Of a stretch of 52,739 nucleotides of DNA, positions 46,303-52,739 are shown piece after piece; position 1 is the stretch's first letter, and each line of letters opens with the position of its first letter. A program made the position numbers and the translations under genes. The notes under the pieces are model-generated. The model was not told the DNA's origin, made no database searches, and saw nothing but the letters and a program-made list of their open reading frames with translations. The DNA comes from Bacteroidales bacterium 6E (GTDB lineage: Bacteria; Bacteroidota; Bacteroidia; Bacteroidales; Prolixibacteraceae). The DNA lies in contig DF970671.1 of NCBI GenBank assembly GCA_001270045.2, positions 5,001-57,739 of the forward strand, given 5' to 3'.

Positions 46303-47299
46303 GTTCAATCGATTTCACTTTTTCCAAAATTCCATTCCATTCGTTTTCGGGGATTTTGGCACCCATAAATTCAACCACCCTTGATGAAACATATGAGGCA
46401 ATGTCGCCACATTGAGTGATATCCAGTCCTTGGGTCAAACCATATAAAAATCCGGCTGCATAACTGTCACCTGCACCGGTGGTGTCTTTCGCAAGTGCGG
46501 GGACTGCATTTATCCTGACAACTTGTTCCTGAAACCTCACGAGAGATCCGGTTTTGCCAGTTTTTACAATGGCCAGATCACACAATCCGGAAATTTCCCT
46601 GATTGCTTCTTCCGGCTCTTTGCCCGTGAATGCCATGGCTTCCTCCTCATTGGCAAAAACAATATGTACATATTCCTTGATGATTTCCTTGAGGAAATCA
46701 AGGTTCTGGGCAACTATGTTAAAACTTGAAAGATCAATGGCTACCTTGAGACCTGCGTTGAAACCTTGTTGAAGGATGGTTCTAATCAGTTCATGATTTT
46801 GCACCAGATATCCCTCTACGTAGAGAATGTCATACTGGCTCATTAGATCCATCGTAAACTCAGTGGGGTTAAGCTCAGCGGCAGATCCAAGATAAGTCGC
46901 CATGGTTCTTTCAGAATCCGGGCTTACCATGGCCATTACCCGGCCGGTATCAGAATCTCCTGGAGCAAAGTGCGTGGTAATCCTCTTTTGGTGAAATTCT
47001 GATAAAAACATTTCGCCAAGTTCATCTTTCCCTACCTTCCCGACAAATCCACAAGAAACTCCAAGATTTGCGAGCGCATGAATAGTATTTGCTGCCGAAC
47101 CTCCGGTAGTAAATTCTTTTTGATAAGCCTTGGTGGCTTCATAAATGGATCCAGACCGGGTACTGTCAACTAAGGTCATGCTTCCTCGTGGAAGGCCATG
47201 GTGTTTAAGAAAATTGTCGTTTGGCAAGGCGATCATGATGTCAACAAGCGCGTTGCCGACTCCCAAGATTCTCGAAGGGGTATTTACCGGATATTTCAT
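46280..47299 (-). CDS. PfkB-family kinase, adenosine/ribokinase-like
   Basis: The 339-residue protein has the PfkB signature 1 (TGGSAANTIHALANLG) and an intact signature 2 (DTTGAGDSYAAGF) with the catalytic aspartate. The N terminus (VGNALVDIMI) and length resemble the bacterial adenosine-kinase-like group rather than fructokinases. It likely phosphorylates a nucleoside or sugar. Monocistronic by context, with a terminator inside its 3' end. Confidence 0.88.
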   Translation of the reverse strand: MKYPVNTPSRILGVGNALVDIMIALPNDNFLKHHGLPRGSMTLVDSTRSGSIYEATKAYQKEFTTGGSAANTIHALANLGVSCGFVGKVGKDELGEMFLSEFHQKRITTHFAPGDSDTGRVMAMVSPDSERTMATYLGSAAELNPTEFTMDLMSQYDILYVEGYLVQNHELIRTILQQGFNAGLKVAIDLSSFNIVAQNLDFLKEIIKEYVHIVFANEEEAMAFTGKEPEEAIREISGLCDLAIVKTGKTGSLVRFQEQVVRINAVPALAKDTTGAGDSYAAGFLYGLTQGLDITQCGDIASYVSSRVVEFMGAKIPENEWNGILEKVKSIEQKISPGF

Positions 47300-47548
47300 T
47301 TCATTTTTTTATTGTACAGGATAATGAGACCGGACCCAGAATTGAATTACAAGGCATATGTGTCCTAAAGACCATGTCAAGGTAACATCAGTTATGTATT
47401 AATCATTACTGGATTCCGAGTGGCAAAATTAGGGTATTTTTCATTCTGGCCAAGGTCGAAATTGCCGGGTAATCCCTTGGCTAGGGGTAAAAATGAAAAT
47501 CAAATTCCGTGAAGATTGGATGTCAATGAAAATTGGAAAGTATTTTAT

Positions 47549-47572
47549 ATGCAAGTTATCAGAAAATTGCAT
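47549..47572. repeat. Inverted repeat ATGCAA-N12-TTGCAT, possible enhancer site
   Basis: A perfect 6-bp dyad with 12-base spacer about 235 bases upstream of the sigma-54-like -12 box. It overlaps one copy of the GCATGTAG direct repeat whose second copy starts 28 bases on. Spacing from the promoter suits an activator-binding site, but both elements are short. Confidence 0.3.
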
Positions 47573-47792
47573 GTAGCTCAAATAGCTTATAATCAGGCAT
47601 GTAGAAATGAAAAATTTAAAAATTCAACACTGATGAAAAAATAAACAGATATATTAAAAGGCAGATCTACAGATAGATAGGAATTTTATAATGTTTGTGT
47701 GTTTAAAAAATCAACAATATGATGTGTTGTAAAATACTACAGAATGAATTGTAAGTAATTGAAAATAAGATAAATGAAAGCCATAAAAATAA

Positions 47793-47808
47793 TTGGCACC
47801 AATATTGA
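47793..47808 (+). promoter_or_regulatory. Sigma-54-like -24/-12 promoter (TTGGCAC-N5-TTGA)
   Basis: TTGGCAC, five bases, then TTGA matches the RpoN consensus TGGCAC-N5-TTGC except for the final C. Transcription would start near 47820, giving a leader of about 57 bases to the ATG at 47877. The mismatch at a conserved C lowers confidence. Confidence 0.35.
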
Positions 47809-47876
47809 AATATGATATTGTGGAAGGTAAGGCTTCCGATATCAAGATCAATTTTGAACAATAAATACTTACAATC

Positions 47877-49556
47877 ATGAAAACCATTTCTTACTTACTG
47901 ATCGGATTTTTCCTGACGTTTTTCAATCTCGCAGGAAATGGAGCCGAAGATGAAAAAGCTGCAAGTCAAGCTTCGGTAAATGGATCGCTCATTATAAAGA
48001 GCGCTCCTGAACTTATGGATTTGGCAAAAAGCTGGACTGAAGAATTCAGGAATTCCAACAATGGTGCCGATATTTCTTTGGTACCGATTGGCGAACAACC
48101 TACGGCCGTTGACCAGGAAATTATTCTGGTGGCTGGAACTGCCCAGCCATTAGTAAAAGACCCCGAAATGTGGAAGATGGTTGTTGGCCGCGACGCTGTT
48201 GTGCCGGTTATCAATTCAGCTAATCCTTTCTTAAGCCGGATCAAGGAAGTTGGAATTAACGGAGAAAAGTTCCATGCTCTTTTTAAGGGCGAGAATATTA
48301 CCTGGGGTGCCCTTTTGGGAACCGAAGATGATGCTCCTGTTTCTGTTGTCTGTCTTGATGACATCCATGTGAAAGAAAGTTTTGCCGCTTTTGCCCGCGT
48401 TGAATCCGAATCGATGAATAGCCTTCTTGTAGCTGGCGCTACTGAAATCCTTTCAGCGGTGAATTCGGACAAGCTCTCAATTGGACTATGCAGATTAACT
48501 GATGTCCCCGCCAGTAATTGGGAAAGCACCGATGGCAAATTCGTCATCATGCCCATCGACAAGAACAGAAATGGAAAAATGGATGAATTTGAAAAGATAT
48601 ATTCCTCTCTGGCCGATTTTACAAGGGGAATCTGGATTGGAAAGTATCCTGCTGCCTTAAGTGGAAACATTTATGCTGTCATGAATAATGCGCCTGAGAA
48701 TGAGGTCGCCAAATCATTTCTTGCATGGCTGAATGAAGACGGACAGAAGGTGCTTGGTACGGTTGGATTTTCTGAACTTCTTTCCCGCGAAAAAACCAAC
48801 AACCTTGAATCCCTGAATGTTCCTCTGCCCTTGGAGCAAGCAGTCGAAACAGCCTCTGGTAAATATACATGGTTGATTGTTCTTGGAATAATCGTTGTCT
48901 CTGGTGTCGCTTTGTTCGGTTATGGAATGTATAAGCAAAGCCGGGCTTTGGTCCAGGTCGAAGGAAATCCTGTGATTCATGCCGCCCTGACTGAAGAGTC
49001 AATTCTTGCACCTGCCGGTTTGATGTATGATAAAACACATACCTGGGCATTCATGGAAAAGGACGGTAATGTGAGAGTAGGGCTTGATGACTTTATGCAA
49101 CATATCACAGGTCAGATTACCAGGGTCGTCTTGAAAAATGAAGGTGAGTCCATTCGGAAAGGAGAGAAGTTTATGTCAATCATCAGGGATGGCAAACAAT
49201 TGGATATTTATTCTCCCATTTCCGGGACGATAAAGCAGGCAAACAAACTTCTCGCCAGCAATTCTTCCTTAATAAATGAAGCTCCCCATGCCGAAGGTTG
49301 GGTGTATATGGTTGAACCTCGGAATTGGTTCCGGGAAAGCCAGTTTATGCTGATGGGAGATAGATATAAAGATTGGCTGACAGATGAATTCACCCGTCTC
49401 AAGGATTTTATTGCCGCTTCGGTTTACCGCAATGCCAGGGTATACGAGCATGTGGTTTTACAAGATGGCGGAGAAATCACCGATCAGGTTCTGGCCGATC
49501 TTGGGCCGGAGGTGTGGGAAGACTTTCAAACCAATTTTATCGACGTGAACAGGTAA
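47877..49556 (+). CDS. PstS-like binding domain - TM - GcvH-like (lipoyl-fold) fusion protein
   Basis: The 559-residue protein has a signal peptide (about 1-22), a periplasmic PBP/PstS-like domain (about 35-310), one membrane helix (about 334-352) followed by positive residues, and a cytoplasmic GcvH-like barrel (about 375-480: THTWAFMEKDG, VGLDDFMQHITGQI, YSPISG, AEGWVYMVEP). In the hairpin where GcvH has ESVK, this protein has DGK: Gly at the lipoyl position and Lys440 one residue later. An EF-hand-like loop D228-E239 (DKNRNGKMDEFE) lies in the periplasmic part. The C-terminal ~80 residues, ending QDGGEI...EVWEDFQ, recur in the last gene of the operon. First gene of four; no such fusion is known to me by name. 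Confidence 0.75.
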   Translation: MKTISYLLIGFFLTFFNLAGNGAEDEKAASQASVNGSLIIKSAPELMDLAKSWTEEFRNSNNGADISLVPIGEQPTAVDQEIILVAGTAQPLVKDPEMWKMVVGRDAVVPVINSANPFLSRIKEVGINGEKFHALFKGENITWGALLGTEDDAPVSVVCLDDIHVKESFAAFARVESESMNSLLVAGATEILSAVNSDKLSIGLCRLTDVPASNWESTDGKFVIMPIDKNRNGKMDEFEKIYSSLADFTRGIWIGKYPAALSGNIYAVMNNAPENEVAKSFLAWLNEDGQKVLGTVGFSELLSREKTNNLESLNVPLPLEQAVETASGKYTWLIVLGIIVVSGVALFGYGMYKQSRALVQVEGNPVIHAALTEESILAPAGLMYDKTHTWAFMEKDGNVRVGLDDFMQHITGQITRVVLKNEGESIRKGEKFMSIIRDGKQLDIYSPISGTIKQANKLLASNSSLINEAPHAEGWVYMVEPRNWFRESQFMLMGDRYKDWLTDEFTRLKDFIAASVYRNARVYEHVVLQDGGEITDQVLADLGPEVWEDFQTNFIDVNR

Positions 49557-49592
49557 ATAAATCAACTTAAATTCTAACATAAAACTTACGTT

Positions 49593-50459
49593 ATGAGTAT
49601 CAATCGACGCAACTTTTTTAAAACAGTTGGGGTTGCCGGAATAACATTGACAGGACTGGAAAGTCTTGGGTCTCCTGCCGAAGCCGCAAAGGCAGATGAC
49701 ACTGAATTTTACGGATTCCTTTATGACTCGACAATCTGTTTAGGTTGCAGGGCATGTGAAAAGGCTTGCGCCAAAGCACATGGATTCCCGGAACCTGAAG
49801 ACGATGCAGAAGTTGGGGTTATCCGTAAAACCAGCATTAACCAACGAAGTGTAATCAACAAGTTCGAAACCTCCCAAGGTGAAATGATGGTACGTCATGC
49901 CTGTATGCACTGCAATGAGCCTGCTTGTGCTTCGGCTTGCCTAACCCAGGCGATGTACAAGACCAAGGAAGGTCCGGTAATCTGGAGAGCCGATAAGTGT
50001 ATGGGCTGTCGTTACTGCATGATTTCATGTCCGTTTGATGTTCCCAAGTTTGATTATCACAGCTCAAATCCAATAATCCAAAAATGTGATATGTGTTTCG
50101 ACAGGGTACAGAATGGTGAAATTCCGGTATGTGCCGAAACTTGTGGAGATGCTTTATTCTTTGGTACACGTAGGGAATTGATAGCTGAAGCGCACAGAAG
50201 GATATCAGAAAGTCCTGATTCATATATCCCGCAAATTTTTGGTGAAAAGACAGCCGGAGGCACCAGTTCGTTGTACCTTTCTCCGGTACCTTTTGATGAA
50301 TTGGGTCTAAACACCAAGGTTTCAAATGAATCCTATCCGGCAAAAACCAAGGGATTCCTGTACAGCGTGCCTTCAGTATTTGTTCTCCTGCCCTCGCTTC
50401 TTTTGGGCATGCACGAAGCAACCAAATCCAAACAATCAAAAAATCACGAAAATGACTAG
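49593..50459 (+). CDS. Tat-exported four-cluster ferredoxin subunit (HmcB/HybA/DsrO-like)
   Basis: The 288-residue protein has a twin-arginine signal (INRRNFFKTVGVAG) and 16 cysteines in four sets: C49/52/55/59, C104/107/112/116, C136/139/142/146 and C165/168/180/184. That is the standard set for four [4Fe-4S] clusters. A C-terminal hydrophobic helix (about 256-275; GFLYSVPSVFVLLPSLLLGM) anchors it, as in HybA. It should sit on the periplasmic face and pass electrons to or from the NrfD-type subunit, whose gene overlaps it by 8 bases. No catalytic molybdenum or haem subunit is encoded nearby. Confidence 0.9.
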   Translation: MSINRRNFFKTVGVAGITLTGLESLGSPAEAAKADDTEFYGFLYDSTICLGCRACEKACAKAHGFPEPEDDAEVGVIRKTSINQRSVINKFETSQGEMMVRHACMHCNEPACASACLTQAMYKTKEGPVIWRADKCMGCRYCMISCPFDVPKFDYHSSNPIIQKCDMCFDRVQNGEIPVCAETCGDALFFGTRRELIAEAHRRISESPDSYIPQIFGEKTAGGTSSLYLSPVPFDELGLNTKVSNESYPAKTKGFLYSVPSVFVLLPSLLLGMHEATKSKQSKNHEND

Positions 50460-51678
50460 TCCTGCATATCCCATTACAACAGAAAAGAAAGAAAAATCAA
50501 TCTGGAAATTTCTTGTCGAAGAATTCAAGCCCAGAGGTAAATGGCTAACTCCATTTAATGTCATTTCGCTGCCTGTTATGCTGGCAGGCCTGGTTCTGAT
50601 TGTATTTCGGTTTACCGAAGGTCTTGGTGCCGTATCTAATGTCAACCAGGAGATTCCCTGGGGCTTGTGGAAAGGTTTTAATGTTGTCACCGGTGTTGCT
50701 TTTGCTGGTGGTGCCTATGTCCTGACTTTCATGGTATATATTCTGAAAATGGATAAATACCACTCCATTGTCAGGGTAACAGTCCTAAACGGCTTTCTTG
50801 CCTACATGTTCTATGCGGGTGCCCTTGTATTGGACCTCGGGAAACCATGGAATATTTTCAACCCGATTATTGGCAACAATTTTGGCGCCAGTTCTGTCCT
50901 TTTCCTGGTGGCATGGCATTTCATGCTCTATATCTTTGCCCAGCTGATTGAATTCTCTCCAGCTGTGGCTGAATGGTTGGGAGCACGCACCGCACGGAAG
51001 ATTCTTTCCGGGATGACAATAGGTGCCGTCATTTTTGGTATTACACTCTCGACACTTCACCAATCAGGGCTCGGCGCATTGTTCCTGATGGCCAGTGAAA
51101 AAATACACCCACTCTGGTACAATGAGTTTATTCCGATTCTTTTCCTTGTATCCAGTGTATTCGCAGGGTTGTCGATGGTGATTTTCCAGGGATCCATCAC
51201 GAATAAGGTCTTTGCTTATCAATTGTCAAAGGACCATCGTAAAAAGGATAACGGGATAATTCACGGATTGGCACGTGTTTGTGCAGGTGCTTTGTTTGCC
51301 TACCTTTTTATGCAGATCATTGTTTTCATCCATGGTCAGCACTGGGCTCTTTTAAATACTCCAATGGGCTACTGGTGGTTGTTTGAAATCATTGGATTTG
51401 TGGTGGTTCCATTGTTCCTCTTTTTATATAGTTACAGGAATTATAACATTACCTTGATCAAGGTTGCCTCGATCATCACCATTGTTGGCATCATCCTGAA
51501 CCGCTTGAATGTATCAATCATAGCATTCAGGTGGGATGCGGCAGCACATTACGTCCCTTCATGGATGGAGATAGTGGTAACTGCAGCTATTATTTTGACC
51601 CAGATCTGGATTTTCAGATGGGTTATCCACCGTATGCCGGTACTCAGGGAATCTCCCGAATGGGCAAAGGATCATTGA
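50452..51678 (+). CDS. NrfD/HybB/HmcC-type integral membrane quinone-interacting subunit
   Basis: The 408-residue protein is set to start at ATG 50452 (MTSPAYPITTEKK); a frame extension to 50326 lies within the upstream gene. About ten membrane helices are visible, with the family motif STLHQSGLGALF after helix 5 and the early IPWGLWKGFNVVTGVAF segment. Ten helices place it with HybB/HmcC/DsrP rather than the eight-helix NrfD. Members exchange electrons with menaquinone or quinol, some coupled to proton movement. It pairs with the preceding ferredoxin subunit. An 83-base gap leads to the next gene. Confidence 0.9.
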   Translation: MTSPAYPITTEKKEKSIWKFLVEEFKPRGKWLTPFNVISLPVMLAGLVLIVFRFTEGLGAVSNVNQEIPWGLWKGFNVVTGVAFAGGAYVLTFMVYILKMDKYHSIVRVTVLNGFLAYMFYAGALVLDLGKPWNIFNPIIGNNFGASSVLFLVAWHFMLYIFAQLIEFSPAVAEWLGARTARKILSGMTIGAVIFGITLSTLHQSGLGALFLMASEKIHPLWYNEFIPILFLVSSVFAGLSMVIFQGSITNKVFAYQLSKDHRKKDNGIIHGLARVCAGALFAYLFMQIIVFIHGQHWALLNTPMGYWWLFEIIGFVVVPLFLFLYSYRNYNITLIKVASIITIVGIILNRLNVSIIAFRWDAAAHYVPSWMEIVVTAAIILTQIWIFRWVIHRMPVLRESPEWAKDH

Positions 51679-51761
51679 TGATGCATATTAATCTCATACA
51701 CAAACATTAGAATGAATAATCTGTGATTTCGGATTTCTGAATCGCTTAAAACAATACAATT

Positions 51762-52475
51762 ATGGATGGATTTACGTACACCAATATTTTTGCGACAAAA
51801 GGGATAGAGTATATTGCCATATTGTCCTTTTTTGCCCTCCTGGTTCCCTTCTGGTTCATGCTTGGCAAACAAGTAAAGGTCAACAGGGATATCAAAAGAA
51901 CTCTGGGTTTGTTAACCGTAGCAAGTTTGAGATTACCAAAAGGCTTGTTCTTCAGCAAATATCATAGTTGGACACATCTCGAACCAACAGGTCTGGCCAA
52001 GGTCGGAATCGATGACTTTCTGGTTAGGATTACCGGTGAAATCAAATTGTCACAGTTCAAAAAGGTGGGAGAGCATGTATCCAAGGGTGAATTGCTCATG
52101 ACCGTTTCAACCGAAGGAAAATCACTGGATATACTTTCCCCCATCACAGGTGAAATAGTATCCGCTAATCAATCATTGCTTCAAGAACCTGAGCTCCTTT
52201 TCTCCGATCCATATACAACGGGATGGGTATTCAGAATTCAACCTGAGAATTGGATGGCTGAAACAACTGACTTTATGCTAGGCAATGATGCCGGACCATG
52301 GTATGCACAAGAACTTGAAAGATTCAAGGATTTTCTTGGCAGGTCTGCCGGACAACACGCTCCCGGATTATCACAAATCGTGATGCAGGATGGAGGAGAA
52401 ATTATGGAGCAGCCCCTTGCCACAATGCCACAAGAGATTTGGTCTGACTTCCAAAGGGAATTTCTTCAGATTTAA
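51762..52475 (+). CDS. Membrane-anchored GcvH-like (lipoyl-fold) protein
   Basis: The 237-residue protein has one N-terminal membrane helix (about 16-34) followed by positive residues, then a GcvH-like barrel (about 65-165: YHSWTHLEPTG, VGIDDFLVRITGEI, LSPITGEIVSAN, TTGWVFRIQPENW). The lipoyl site reads EGKSLD: glycine at the GcvH lysine position and Lys120 one residue later, as in the first gene of the operon. The C terminus (QDGGEI...QEIWSDFQREFL) matches that gene too, so the two are paralogues. The soluble part is predicted cytoplasmic. Whether it is lipoylated is open; no lipoate ligase is encoded nearby. Confidence 0.78.
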   Translation: MDGFTYTNIFATKGIEYIAILSFFALLVPFWFMLGKQVKVNRDIKRTLGLLTVASLRLPKGLFFSKYHSWTHLEPTGLAKVGIDDFLVRITGEIKLSQFKKVGEHVSKGELLMTVSTEGKSLDILSPITGEIVSANQSLLQEPELLFSDPYTTGWVFRIQPENWMAETTDFMLGNDAGPWYAQELERFKDFLGRSAGQHAPGLSQIVMQDGGEIMEQPLATMPQEIWSDFQREFLQI

Positions 52476-52564
52476 AGCATAAAGACTTTTATGGATTGCT
52501 CCTTTCAGTCATTTTAATAATGAAGTGTAGTCCCTGGCAAGAAAGAAAATATGTGCCACAAAAG

Positions 52565-52605
52565 GAGGCTGTTCCGGATTCGGGGCAGCCTCTTTGCTTT
52601 TTGTT
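52565..52605 (+). terminator. Rho-independent terminator after the redox operon
   Basis: GAGGCTG pairs with CAGCCTC (7 bp) with an inner CCG-GATT-CGG stem, followed by TTTGCTTTTTG. It lies 89 bases after the last stop and marks the end of the operon; the remaining 130 bases of the window hold no gene that I can see. Confidence 0.7.
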
Positions 52606-52739
52606 TGGATGCTACCTGAGACCATTTCCAGTATATTTTACACTCCGGTCAATAGTGTCGTGTTGAAAACCGATCCACTTTAGGTTCACAACCGGTTATG
52701 TATTTAGACGTAATTTCAGCGCATCTTAAATATATCTTG

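Larger units (their letters stand above)
47300..47876. other. 577-base AT-rich intergenic region upstream of the redox operon
   Basis: I find no gene or RNA here. The region holds an inverted repeat (47549-47572), a direct repeat of GCATGTAG (47569-47576 and 47597-47604) and a sigma-54-like box (47793-47808). An 18-codon frame starting near 47519 is not convincing. No exact TAnnTTTG box is seen for the downstream gene. The length and repeats suggest regulation. Confidence 0.5.

Noticed and set aside
47519-47577. 18-codon frame in the long intergenic region
   Set aside because: Too short, no promoter or hydrophobic signature; chance frame is likely.
47966-48670. 234-codon antisense frame inside the fusion gene
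   Set aside because: It mirrors a well-supported coding sequence; composition is that of a shadow frame and no motif is seen.
49855-50439. 194-codon antisense frame inside the ferredoxin gene
   Set aside because: The sense strand encodes 16 well-placed cysteines and a Tat signal, so the antisense frame is incidental.

Overview
The window reads as a chromosome segment of a Bacteroidota bacterium, probably an anaerobic or facultative member of the Bacteroidales/Marinilabiliales. The evidence is family content typical of the phylum (putative porin, DUF2723 membrane glycosyltransferase, bacterial GH3 protein, bifunctional nuclease DUF151, long RodA) and several promoter-like TAnnTTTG boxes upstream of genes. 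Most of the window is core housekeeping. I see no tRNA, rRNA, CRISPR array, insertion sequence, prophage or integrase.

Layout: 0-5.5 kb holds a truncated outer-membrane porin, an MltF-type lytic transglycosylase, a CoA-type Nudix hydrolase, a LolC/E-type permease and a UPF0104 membrane protein. 5.7-7.9 kb is ksgA-mgtE, which overlap by 4 bases. 8.0-15.3 kb is purH followed by the rod-shape cassette mreB-mreC-mreD-PBP2-rodA, with overlapping junctions. 15.4-17.5 kb on the minus strand carries serS and rplU-rpmA behind a clear Bacteroidota promoter. 17.7-27.1 kb holds a bifunctional nuclease, a NupC transporter, valS, an orphan PAS histidine kinase, a pruA-type aldehyde dehydrogenase and an FtsB/DivIC protein. 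27.1-34.7 kb on the minus strand holds a membrane protein, purD, a polysaccharide deacetylase translationally coupled to a DUF2723 protein, pgeF and a Crp/Fnr regulator. 34.8-47.3 kb is more accessory: an iron-sulfur protein divergent from the regulator, AcpH, a cyclic-2,3-diphosphoglycerate-synthetase-like P-loop protein, a PfkB / Gfo-Idh / TIM-barrel sugar module, a DUF1338 dioxygenase, an uncharacterised ATP-grasp protein, CvpA, GH3, a deoxynucleoside kinase and a second PfkB kinase.

The most unusual locus is 47.88-52.48 kb, a four-gene operon ending in a hairpin terminator. It encodes (1) a periplasmic PstS-like binding domain with an EF-hand-like loop, joined through one membrane helix to a cytoplasmic GcvH-like barrel; (2) a Tat-exported 16-cysteine ferredoxin subunit; (3) a ten-helix NrfD/HybB/HmcC-type quinone-site subunit; and (4) a second membrane-anchored GcvH-like protein. 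In both GcvH-like domains the lipoyl-lysine position is altered in the same way (glycine at the usual site, lysine one residue later), and both carry the same C-terminal extension. I read this as a candidate membrane redox or signalling complex with two lipoyl-fold subunits on the cytoplasmic face. Upstream lie a sigma-54-like -24/-12 box and repeat elements.

Other oddities: a perfect 16-bp inverted repeat whose right arm ends in the ATG of the DUF1338 gene, and a PfkB kinase whose catalytic GAGD aspartate is serine. All calls come from reading the sequence; no database search was run.
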